Shown in pieces: positions 18,598 to 26,200 of a stretch of DNA of 64,000 nt. The stretch comes from Halomonas qaidamensis (GTDB lineage: Bacteria; Pseudomonadota; Gammaproteobacteria; Pseudomonadales; Halomonadaceae): the NCBI RefSeq assembly GCF_025917315.1, contig NZ_CP080627.1, forward strand, positions 2,294,001-2,358,000. Reading direction: 5' to 3'. Below the pieces are notes generated by a model that did no database searches, was not told the origin of the DNA, and saw only the letters and a list, made by a program, of their open reading frames with translations. The position numbers and the translations under genes were made by a program. Each line of letters starts with the position of its first letter. The stretch's first letter is position 1.

Positions 18598-19461
18598 ATG
18601 GACATAAACGCTTTTATCGCCCGCTTCGATGCGGGCTTAAAAGATATCGAAAATGGCTCTCCTGCAGTGGCACGCCAACGTTACGAACAATTATGCCAAA
18701 CGTTTGCGCCGCCTAATCCGTCAGGCATGACAATCACTGACGAAACCTGGAAAAGCGTAGCCCTCCGACACTTTATCCCTGCATCCGCTCAGTCTGGCCA
18801 AGTGCTATACATTCACGGGGGAGGATTTACCCTGGGGTCTATCGACAGCCATCATGGCGTTGCAGCAAGCCTTGCAGAGCAGCTAAAGCGCCACGTTATC
18901 AGTATCAGCTATTGCTTAGCGCCTGAAGCGAGCTACCGCAACATGCTAGAAGGGTGCCTCAAAGTTGCTAAGGCTACAAAGCCCATCGCAGTGGTAGGCG
19001 ACAGCGCTGGCGGACGCATAGCTATAGATTTAGCGCCCTTACTGCATCGTTCTTTACTGCATCGCTCTTTATTGCATCGTTCTTTACTGGTAGGACTCAT
19101 CTATCCGCCGGTCGGCAAATTAAATCAGCAAACACTGGGAGCCGATGCTCCGTTACTTAGCCGGCACGATGTTTTGTCACTCATCCCCTACTGCCCGTGG
19201 ATTGGCAACCACGTCGATACATTTCCACCGGAGATGCAGATTGAGGTTCTTTCAGTTGAGCACGACCCTTTAACCGCACCGCTTGAAAAAGCCGTTGCCT
19301 CCTGGCGGGACAGCGGTATGCAGGTAGGCTATCGCTGTGCAAAAAACATGGTTCATGCGGCATTACATGCCCACGCTGACCTGCCTGAAATGCAAAGCGC
19401 TTGGCAAGATTTTTGCCAAGCGCTTAACAAACGGCTAACACAAAATAGTAGCTACTGGTAA
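18598..19461 (+). CDS. HSL-type alpha/beta hydrolase, probable short-chain acylcarnitine hydrolase
   Basis: This 287-residue cytoplasmic esterase has the HSL-family oxyanion motif HGGGF near residue 77, the nucleophile elbow GDSAGG with Ser about 136, the acid in EHDPLTAP near 220 and the His in NMVHAALH near 250. In Pseudomonas the corresponding carnitine operon includes an acylcarnitine hydrolase (hocS), so acylcarnitine hydrolysis is the likely role. A striking oddity is an in-frame 15-base tandem repeat just after the nucleophile helix, giving three LLHRS units at residues 148-162. The start is ATG 18598, with GGTGGAG upstream. Its last ten bases overlap convergent caiX. Confidence 0.75.
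   Translation: MDINAFIARFDAGLKDIENGSPAVARQRYEQLCQTFAPPNPSGMTITDETWKSVALRHFIPASAQSGQVLYIHGGGFTLGSIDSHHGVAASLAEQLKRHVISISYCLAPEASYRNMLEGCLKVAKATKPIAVVGDSAGGRIAIDLAPLLHRSLLHRSLLHRSLLVGLIYPPVGKLNQQTLGADAPLLSRHDVLSLIPYCPWIGNHVDTFPPEMQIEVLSVEHDPLTAPLEKAVASWRDSGMQVGYRCAKNMVHAALHAHADLPEMQSAWQDFCQALNKRLTQNSSYW
19039..19089 (+). repeat. Tandem 15-bp repeat (3.4 copies) inside the hydrolase gene
   Basis: Three nearly identical copies of TTACTGCATCGTTCT (19039, 19054, 19069), each differing by one base at most, are followed by a partial copy. Each unit adds Leu-Leu-His-Arg-Ser in frame, so copy-number slippage changes protein length by five residues without a frameshift. Confidence 0.95.
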
Positions 19462-20399
19462 GTCGAACGCACCGCCTGTATCGCGGGCTGCCCATCTCTA
19501 GCCATTACGCCATCCAGCCATGTCTCTACGGTATCTAAATTAGCACTAATCCACTCAGAGGCTACCTCGTCAGCCGGAAGATCCTCATAGCTGTAGTGAT
19601 GCACCCACGCGTTTTGATCCTCAATATCCACTACATATTGCGAAAGAAAACGGTGCAACTGGGGATCTTCCTCAGCCAAATTGGCCGGCACGATGGTCCA
19701 AACCGTGCTCTCAATTTGAGCGATGCCCGCCTCATCGGCATCATCCAGGTAAGCCATGTCGAAGCTGACGTTCATCCAGTGGGGCTCCCAACCAACAAAC
19801 GTCACCCACTCTTCATTCGCCATCTTTTGCTCAGCCTGCGCCAACATAGCGGCAGTGGAGCTTTCACGCAGACGCCAATCTCCTAAGCCTACAATATCAT
19901 TATCAATAGCCGCCAGAATGGCCGTGTTAATTCCGGTGCCCGCCTCGATGCCCTGAATTTCACCGTCAAAACGGTCACGGTAGGCATCCAGGTCGGCCAC
20001 CGATGTCACGCCAGCATCGTAAACATACTGAGGAACCACCAGACCTGAATTCGCCCCCTGGATATTGGAGACCAATTTTTCAATTTTATCGTCAGCAACC
20101 AGTGGCTCTACCATATCGGTTTGTACCGGATACCAGCCGCCCAGATAGACATCCACATCGTTGCGCGCTAGTCCCTCAAGAATCACACTTACCGCCAAAC
20201 CGCGCTGACTTGTTTGATAGCCCATCGCCTCCATCAACTGAGCTGCCACTTCGGATTTTACAGTGACACCTGGCCAGGGGGGGACGCCAAACCTTACTTC
20301 ATCAAGGTCCGCTGCGGCTGGACCTGCCAACGCCAACACTGCCAATCCTGCGGTGCTAAGTGCCGACATGCCCTTCAAACCACCGAGTGCGTTCTTCAT
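19452..20399 (-). CDS. caiX: Carnitine-binding periplasmic protein CaiX
   Basis: This 315-residue protein has a signal peptide (cleavage near PAAA-DLDE) and an OpuAC-type substrate-binding domain for quaternary amines. The aromatic cage residues appear as PPWPG near residue 40, GGWYP near 87 and GWEPHW near 203. No ABC permease or ATPase is adjacent, which is also the arrangement for the Pseudomonas CaiX protein that shares a general choline-type transporter. Position between the hydrolase and cdhR supports carnitine as ligand. It is transcribed against cdhCAB and ends ten bases inside the hydrolase gene. Confidence 0.85.
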   Translation of the reverse strand: MKNALGGLKGMSALSTAGLAVLALAGPAAADLDEVRFGVPPWPGVTVKSEVAAQLMEAMGYQTSQRGLAVSVILEGLARNDVDVYLGGWYPVQTDMVEPLVADDKIEKLVSNIQGANSGLVVPQYVYDAGVTSVADLDAYRDRFDGEIQGIEAGTGINTAILAAIDNDIVGLGDWRLRESSTAAMLAQAEQKMANEEWVTFVGWEPHWMNVSFDMAYLDDADEAGIAQIESTVWTIVPANLAEEDPQLHRFLSQYVVDIEDQNAWVHHYSYEDLPADEVASEWISANLDTVETWLDGVMARDGQPAIQAVRSTYQ

Positions 20400-20512
20400 T
20401 ATAGTGTCCTCTTTTGGCGATATACCTCACCAAGTTTGACGGCTAGACAAGAATAGAAACGACACAAAGCGACATTACCTACGCATAAAACGACAACCAT
20501 ATCGTTCAACGC

Positions 20513-21484
20513 TCAGTTACCGGCCTGTTGGCGTGCTTCTATCGGTGAGCAGCCGAAGTGACCGCGGAACGCCCTGGCAAAGCTTGAACTAGAACTAAAA
20601 CCGCAGGCTACCCCTATGGCAAGAACACTCATATCAGTTTCATTTAACAAGCGATGAGCACGATGAAGGCGAAGTTGCTGATACCACTGACGCGGCGACA
20701 CGTTTAGGTACTGTTCAAAAAGTCGCTGCAATTGACGAGATGACACACCGCTTCGGTGGGCAATCTCGGCCATTGCAAGAGGCTCTTCTAAATGTCTCTC
20801 CATTAATGCAACGGCTTCCACTAAACGCCGGTTATGGGTACCTAACCGCTGCGCTAACGACATCCGCTGTTGGTCGCTGCGGCTGCGTAAACGCTCATGA
20901 ATAAGTTGTTCAGAAACATCGACCGCCAGCTTGGAACCATGCCGTCTAGCGATTACTGCTAAGGCCATATCCATGGCGGCGGCACCGCCCGCACAGGAAA
21001 AACGCCGCTCCCCGATCTCAAATAATTCGTCGGACGTTTCAATCGTAGGAAAACGCTCACGGAAGACCGGCAAGCTCTCCCAGTGCAAGGTGATCCTCTC
21101 TCCCTTCAATAGTTGAGCAGCAGCTAAGATAAAGCCTCCGGTGTCCAACCCACCTAGGGCACAACCGGATTGATCAAGCCGGTGCAGCCATGAAATGAGC
21201 GCCCGGTCTAAATGGTCCTCAGGCTCAAAACCGCTACACACCGCCAACGAGGGCAAATCAAAACCACCCCCCATCGGCTGATCGGCTAATAGCGTCATGC
21301 CATTGCTTGCGGTAACAGGCTCACCATCACGGCTAAATAGCGTCCACTCAAACAAGGTTTGACCACTAATACGATTAGCAATTCGTAACGGTTCCACCGC
21401 AGAAAAAAACGCCATCATTGAAAAGCGCGGTAGCAATAAAAAACCGACGCGCTCAGGCAGTGGACCAGAATAGTGCAGGCGCAA
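20513..21484 (-). CDS. cdhR: AraC/GATase-1-like regulator of carnitine catabolism CdhR
   Basis: This 323-residue regulator has an N-terminal DJ-1/GATase-like sensor domain (about residues 10-195) and a C-terminal AraC helix-turn-helix pair (about 220-318, with SSRQLQRLFEQYL and ACGFSSSSSFARAFR). In Pseudomonas the same architecture senses carnitine and activates caiX-cdhCAB. Conserved linkage to the full pathway makes the CdhR name likely, though GbdR is a close relative. It lies 113 bases upstream of caiX on the same strand, and that gap probably holds the caiX promoter and its binding site. Confidence 0.82.
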   Translation of the reverse strand: MRLHYSGPLPERVGFLLLPRFSMMAFFSAVEPLRIANRISGQTLFEWTLFSRDGEPVTASNGMTLLADQPMGGGFDLPSLAVCSGFEPEDHLDRALISWLHRLDQSGCALGGLDTGGFILAAAQLLKGERITLHWESLPVFRERFPTIETSDELFEIGERRFSCAGGAAAMDMALAVIARRHGSKLAVDVSEQLIHERLRSRSDQQRMSLAQRLGTHNRRLVEAVALMERHLEEPLAMAEIAHRSGVSSRQLQRLFEQYLNVSPRQWYQQLRLHRAHRLLNETDMSVLAIGVACGFSSSSSFARAFRGHFGCSPIEARQQAGN

Positions 21485-21629
21485 AATAATTCCTCAATAT
21501 CAGCGTTTGTTCTGCTATTGCTCACAGTTATCAGCGATTTAAATAAGCATGGTAACAACAATAAACAAGCGTTATCGGGGTATCACAATTATTGATAGCG
21601 CTGAGCGGCTTGGCTTAGTCAAACAGTGC

Positions 21630-21665
21630 CAAAAAGCCACCCCGCTCGAATAAGCGGGGTGGCTT
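21630..21665 (-). terminator. Rho-independent terminator of the racemase gene
   Basis: A perfect 13-bp stem (AAGCCACCCCGCT with its complement) around a six-base loop ends in a T run when read on the minus strand. It lies 75 bases beyond the racemase stop. Confidence 0.9.
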
Positions 21666-21738
21666 GATAAACCATGCTAATTGGTCACAGTCTTTGCTAG
21701 AAAAATCACTCGCTATCGCTATTCATGTCACTTTCACT

Positions 21739-22974
21739 TTATTCGCTATCGCTTGGACGCAACACCTTCGGATTTGAGTTTCCCCACACCGTGTAAAGGT
21801 CGGCGAGTAACGCACTATTGAGGTCTTCAAGTTCACCAATGGTAATTCGCTCGTCACCCTGGAGTCCGTAAAGCACGACTTCATCACCCGGTGCCACTCC
21901 CTCCACATCCGTCACGTCTACCATGGTCGTGTTCATCGACACTCTTCCCATGACCGGCACTCGCTCACCGTTGACCAGTACAAATGCGGCGTCACTGAAA
22001 ACACGCCGATAGCCGTCAGAATAACCGACGGGCAAATTCGCCAGTAGGCTATCGCGCTCCAACACCCTGACGTTATCGTAACCAACTCCGCTGCCTTGCG
22101 CGTAATCGTTGACCGACGCTACCCGCGTGCGAAACGACATCACCGGTTTAAACTGCTCATAATGAGGTAGATCGCCATACAGCAAGCCACCTGGGCGCAC
22201 CATATCAAGGCGTGCTTCAGGCACTTCCATGGTGGCAAATGAATTGGCGGCATGCAGCGTTAGCGCATCTCGATCCAGGTTAGCCGTCTCGATTAACCAA
22301 TCACTTTGCTCGTGAAACGCCTCTAGCCCTTGGCGAACAAAATCTTCATCTTCAAACGCGAAGTGGGTCATGATGCCCACCAGCTCCAACGATGCCAAGT
22401 CTTGAAGCTCTAACGCTTCCTGGCGTCCTGCTTCACTATCAAGCGCCATGCCGTTACGCCCCATACCGCCGGCATTCAGGCCCAAATGATAGCGCAGTGT
22501 TACCCCTGCCTCGGCTGCATCGCTGGATGCTTGCCGAGCGGCGGTTATATCCCCGAATAGCTCTTCCATACTGTAATCAAATGCACCGCGAACTTCTTCT
22601 GGTGTTGCACTGCGTACGCGCATTAAACGCCCATCGAAACCAGACGCCCGAACAACCCGCGCTTCTTCGTTACTCGCCACACCAATACAAGGAATACCTA
22701 ACGCGATCACAGAAGGCATTAAATTCGCAATGCCATGACCATAAGCATCGGCCTTCATAATGGCGCAGAGATCCGCTTCTTCGCCAAGCAGTTCCTGAAC
22801 ACCACGAACGTTCCCTTCAAAAGCCGATTGCGAGATTTCCACCCAGGCATTGGCACTTAAGTGTTCTGGGCTATCAACTAGCAATGCTTGGTCACTGAGC
22901 AGCGGCGCCGCATAACTCGTACTGGTGATAGTGGCAGCAACGGCGGCAGCTAACAGGGTTAGTGGATATTTCAT
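21739..22974 (-). CDS. Periplasmic broad-specificity amino-acid racemase (alanine racemase fold)
   Basis: This 411-residue PLP enzyme has the alanine-racemase fold but also an N-terminal signal peptide (cleavage near SYA-APLL), which marks the periplasmic broad-spectrum racemases (Bsr type) rather than the cytoplasmic Alr. The PLP lysine lies in MKADAYGHG near residue 75 and the catalytic tyrosine in GVGYDNV near 300. Such enzymes make extracellular D-amino acids that tune peptidoglycan and biofilms. The frame opens with TTG at 22980; ATG 22974 is the better start, with AAGGAT upstream. It stands alone between a terminator and a 419-base gap. Confidence 0.87.
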   Translation of the reverse strand: MKYPLTLLAAAVAATITSTSYAAPLLSDQALLVDSPEHLSANAWVEISQSAFEGNVRGVQELLGEEADLCAIMKADAYGHGIANLMPSVIALGIPCIGVASNEEARVVRASGFDGRLMRVRSATPEEVRGAFDYSMEELFGDITAARQASSDAAEAGVTLRYHLGLNAGGMGRNGMALDSEAGRQEALELQDLASLELVGIMTHFAFEDEDFVRQGLEAFHEQSDWLIETANLDRDALTLHAANSFATMEVPEARLDMVRPGGLLYGDLPHYEQFKPVMSFRTRVASVNDYAQGSGVGYDNVRVLERDSLLANLPVGYSDGYRRVFSDAAFVLVNGERVPVMGRVSMNTTMVDVTDVEGVAPGDEVVLYGLQGDERITIGELEDLNSALLADLYTVWGNSNPKVLRPSDSE

Positions 22975-23212
22975 TATCAAATCCTTGATTAGTTTTCATT
23001 GTTAAGAACCCACTGCTCACACTAACCCGCCTTAATAATTCTTAACGATAGCGCGTGCCGCGTTTATTAAAAAAAGCAGTGCTAACACGCAATAAGGCTA
23101 GGCTTTCATCTGTTTGACACCCTCACCTCTCTCAGCTTGTGCTGCCGCTTTGCCACCCACTGATGGCGGTTGAAGTTTTTCTAAGTGACCATTTAAGCAG
23201 CGAAGAAACATC

Positions 23213-23362
23213 ATGAGAAATTTGCTGACATCGACAATGGTGACTAGGCTGTTAGCAGAATTTGTACAAAAAGCTGCTCCACTTAAACAGCTTTCGTATA
23301 GATTCTTACCAACGATGATGAATCAGTATGTTGGTTGGCGATTATTAGCCTTCAACACGTAA
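23213..23362 (+). CDS. Possible small basic protein (49 aa)
   Basis: An ATG-initiated frame of 49 codons reads MRNLLTSTMVTRLLAEFVQK and continues to ...GWRLLAFNT. It is rich in Leu and Arg, with an amphipathic helical look. It ends 31 bases before the PNPOx-like gene and could be cotranscribed with it. The ribosome-binding site (GAAGA) is weak. I do not recognise a family, so it may be spurious or a remnant. The rest of this 419-base gap shows nothing further. Confidence 0.3.
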   Translation: MRNLLTSTMVTRLLAEFVQKAAPLKQLSYRFLPTMMNQYVGWRLLAFNT

Positions 23363-23393
23363 ATAGTCCTCAATACATAAGGAGTGTGACGCT

Positions 23394-23882
23394 ATGTCCA
23401 GCCCGGAGCATAAGCAGAAAATCTGGAAGATGATTAAGGACATTAAGGTAGGTATGTTGGTAACGTTAGATAACGATGTACCACGAGCACGCCCCATGCA
23501 TTTGGTTCAAGATGACTACGACGGAACGCTATGGTTTTTCACACGTCGTAGTGCCGAAAAGGTGTTTGAAACCGAAAGCGATCACGATGTATGCCTTAGC
23601 TTTTCCGATCAGGAAGATGGCGTTTATGTATCGCTTTCGGGTAAAGCTAACCTAATCGATAATCGCGAGCTGATTGAACGTTACTGGAACCCCTTTATTG
23701 CAGCGTGGTTCCCAGAGGGAAAAGATGACCCTGACGTAGCGCTACTAGAAGTTAACGTGCAGATGGGCGAGCACTGGAAGGCAAAAGAGAGCAAAGCCTT
23801 CCAGCTCTATGAAATAACCAAAGCCAATCTCAAAAAGGACGCTACCCCTAACCTGGGTGAAAATGAAAAATTCGGCGGCTAA
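23394..23882 (+). CDS. Pyridoxamine-5'-phosphate-oxidase-like general stress protein
   Basis: This 162-residue protein has the split-barrel flavin-binding fold of the general stress protein 26 group. Typical stretches are MLVTLDNDVPRARPMHLV near residues 20-38, LWFFTRRSAEKV near 50 and SFSDQEDGVYVSLSGKA near 70. Relatives bind FMN or F420, and a few protect against oxidative stress; the substrate is unknown. AAGGAG lies ahead of the ATG. Its stop overlaps the start of the next gene by about 20 bases, which suggests cotranscription with the CAP-domain gene. Confidence 0.85.
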   Translation: MSSPEHKQKIWKMIKDIKVGMLVTLDNDVPRARPMHLVQDDYDGTLWFFTRRSAEKVFETESDHDVCLSFSDQEDGVYVSLSGKANLIDNRELIERYWNPFIAAWFPEGKDDPDVALLEVNVQMGEHWKAKESKAFQLYEITKANLKKDATPNLGENEKFGG

Positions 23883-24429
23883 AATAACCTCAAAGCGCCC
23901 AGCCTATTGGGCGCTTTCTAGTGCGATGACACTGATGCTAGTGGGCATCACCAGCGCATGGGCTGGTGATGGCCCTACCCCTAACGCACCCGATAAAGAG
24001 TGTGGACTTTCTACTCAGCAACAGGAAATGCTGGCGTTAGTTAACGAAGCACGCAGCCAAGCCCGACAGTGCGGCGATCAACAGTTTGCAGCAACAGAAC
24101 CGCTGACCTGGAACTGTAAGCTTGCAAGGGCTTCTCAACTACACGCCGAAGATATGGCAGAGAATGACTACGTTAGCCATACGTCTCCTGACGGTTCGGG
24201 TATAGAGCAGCGCATTAACAATCAGGGCTACCCATGGCAAGCGGTGGGTGAAAACATTGCAGCTGGTCAATTATCGGCTGCCGCCGTGGTAGAAGGCTGG
24301 CTAGAAAGCCCCGGCCATTGCAGCAACATTATGAACGCCACGTTCACAGAAATCGGCATGGCAAGTGCTCAGAATGCTGACTCACAGTTCACCACCTACT
24401 GGGCCCAGGCTTTAGGGAATGCCCGCTAG
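23863..24429 (+). CDS. Secreted CAP/SCP-domain protein
   Basis: This 188-residue protein has a signal peptide (cleavage near AWA-GDGP) and a CAP domain from residue 50 to the end. Family landmarks are HAEDMAENDYVSHTSPDG with the cavity histidine, GYPWQAVGENIAAG, and GWLESPGHCSNIMN with the second histidine and glutamate. Three or four cysteines suggest disulfides. Bacterial CAP proteins are exported and of mostly unknown function. I prefer ATG 23863 over GTG 23857. It overlaps the PNPOx-like gene and converges on creA with six bases between stops. Confidence 0.85.
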   Translation: MKNSAAKITSKRPAYWALSSAMTLMLVGITSAWAGDGPTPNAPDKECGLSTQQQEMLALVNEARSQARQCGDQQFAATEPLTWNCKLARASQLHAEDMAENDYVSHTSPDGSGIEQRINNQGYPWQAVGENIAAGQLSAAAVVEGWLESPGHCSNIMNATFTEIGMASAQNADSQFTTYWAQALGNAR

Positions 24430-24435
24430 GGCTGC

Positions 24436-24909
24436 CTAAAACCCGCCATAGTGAACTGCTGAAATCGCATTCTTTGGCGATCCGTCAACAAGCTTGGTGC
24501 TGTAGGTCAAGTACACAAAGGTTTCAGTTTCAATATCGTGCATACGTACCACACGCATATTTTTGAAAAGAGCCGAGCGGCGCTGATTAAAAACCACTTC
24601 TTGCTCATCGACTTCATCAGGGTCAAAAATCACCTCCCCCGTTTGCCGACAGGCAACACTCGCTTCACTGGCTTCTTCTGCCAAACCCACTGCGCCGGAA
24701 ATCCCTCCTACCTGAGAGTAAGAGAGATAACAGGAAATACCTTGTACTTTTGGGTCATCGAAACGCTCTACTTCAATGGTACTGTTCGGGCCAATCAACC
24801 TGAACTCTGTTCGCACGCTGCCAATATGCGCATCCTGCGCCAATAGTGAAATGGGAATTGAAAACATCATAACCAGTGATGTAATGGCAACAGGTTTTAG
24901 AAAACGCAT
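24436..24909 (-). CDS. creA: CreA family protein
   Basis: This 157-residue protein has a signal peptide (about residues 1-24) and matches CreA, with IGSVRTEFRLIGPNSTIEVERFDDPKV near the N-terminus and a conserved CYLSYSQ-GGISG stretch. CreA was named from the E. coli creABCD locus, but its function is not known and the other cre genes are absent here. The frame extends upstream to 25071, but that part has no signal peptide character; ATG 24909 gives the correct family length, with AAGGA ahead of it. Confidence 0.85.
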   Translation of the reverse strand: MRFLKPVAITSLVMMFSIPISLLAQDAHIGSVRTEFRLIGPNSTIEVERFDDPKVQGISCYLSYSQVGGISGAVGLAEEASEASVACRQTGEVIFDPDEVDEQEVVFNQRRSALFKNMRVVRMHDIETETFVYLTYSTKLVDGSPKNAISAVHYGGF

Positions 24910-25085
24910 GAGGGTGTCCTTAAAGGAATCAAAATAACAACAAGCCCAGAGCATACCTGATAACAACAACTTCAGTTCAGCCGTTAGACAGCCATGTCCA
25001 TATACAGTCATCGAGGGTAGGAGCCGATATAGTAGGTTATCAGTGCAAAGACTCCCGCCAGTCCTCACCAACGTAAAGGCCCCTT

Positions 25086-26186
25086 ATGACAAATGCCACG
25101 TTAATGACAAATACCGCGTTATCAAGAGCACGCGCTGCACTCAAGAACCTGTTTATTGGCGATGCATTAGCCATGCCCGTCCACTGGTTCTACAACGTTC
25201 ACGATATTGACCGTGCCTTTCCAGACGGCATCACCACCTTTGAAGCGCCGCCTGAGTTTCACCCATCGTCGATCATGTCGATGCACTCCACCAGCAGCGG
25301 CGGCCGCAAGCGCTCCGGCAGCCCGCAGCCCGAGATCGTCGGCGACGTTATACTCAAGGGCAAACAGGGCTACTGGAATCGCCCGAATGTTCACTATCAT
25401 CAGGGCATGCAGCCCGGTGACAACACCCTGAATGCCCACTGTGCGTTAACCCTGATGCATAGCATGGCAGAAACTGATCAGCATTATGACAGCGACGCCT
25501 TTCTTGAAGCTTACATCCAGCTGATGACCGCCGAAACGCCCGCCCACCCGGATACCTACGCGGAATCCTACCATCGCGGTTTTTTTGCCAACCTGGAAAA
25601 AGGTTTGTCGCCCAAGCAATGTGGCGCCGTGACCCACGACACCCCGTCGATTGGCGGGCTGGTGACCATAGCGCCGCTGGTCATTGGTGAACGCTTGAAA
25701 GGCACCTCATTAGCGGATACCCGCAAACTTTGCCGTCAGCATCTCGCCCTGACCCACCCGGACACCTTCTTGGCGGACGTGTGTGATGCCTATGTGGCGC
25801 TGATCGATAACCTGCTGTTCAGAGATACGGACGACCACATAGAGGAAGCGCTGCTTAACGCCACCCGCAGCCTGGCAAAGCGTGAACTGACTACTCTGGT
25901 AAAAAGCCAGCATAGCGAGCGAGAAGTGATTGGTGGGGTGCTATCAACGGCCTGCTATATCACCGATGCCTGGCCAGCCGTGCTCTATCTGGCATGCAAA
26001 CACCACGATAACCCGATGAAAGCCTTGCAGATCAATGCTGAAGTGGGCGGTGACAACGTTCACAGAGGGGCCGTGCTGGGGGTCTTGCTAGGGTTGATCA
26101 ACGCTGAAGCGGCTGATGAAGTGTTATATGCCCGATTAACCGAACAGGCGTCGATTAACCGGGCGATTGAATCCTTAGTAGGCTAA
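25086..26186 (+). CDS. ADP-ribosylglycohydrolase-family protein (atypical)
   Basis: This 366-residue cytoplasmic protein belongs to the ADP-ribosylglycohydrolase (DraG/ARH) fold family. It shows the opening LFIGDALAMPVHW with the first metal-binding Asp, a GDNTLNAHC segment near residue 110 and the C-terminal VGGDNVHRGAVLG stretch near 335. In classical enzymes this last motif reads GDTDTNA, so its metal ligands or substrate may differ. Base composition is clearly more GC-rich than in neighbouring genes. It converges with ovoA, with only 14 bases between the stops, which hints that they may have travelled together. Confidence 0.75.
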   Translation: MTNATLMTNTALSRARAALKNLFIGDALAMPVHWFYNVHDIDRAFPDGITTFEAPPEFHPSSIMSMHSTSSGGRKRSGSPQPEIVGDVILKGKQGYWNRPNVHYHQGMQPGDNTLNAHCALTLMHSMAETDQHYDSDAFLEAYIQLMTAETPAHPDTYAESYHRGFFANLEKGLSPKQCGAVTHDTPSIGGLVTIAPLVIGERLKGTSLADTRKLCRQHLALTHPDTFLADVCDAYVALIDNLLFRDTDDHIEEALLNATRSLAKRELTTLVKSQHSEREVIGGVLSTACYITDAWPAVLYLACKHHDNPMKALQINAEVGGDNVHRGAVLGVLLGLINAEAADEVLYARLTEQASINRAIESLVG

Positions 26187-26200
26187 AAGCCAGTCAAAGG

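Noticed and set aside
19039..19089. CRISPR-like repeat
   Set aside because: The repeats are contiguous, 15 bases long, in frame within an esterase gene and have no spacers.
24910..25071. N-terminal extension of creA
   Set aside because: The extension gives no signal peptide, while the internal ATG at 24909 does and has AAGGA upstream.
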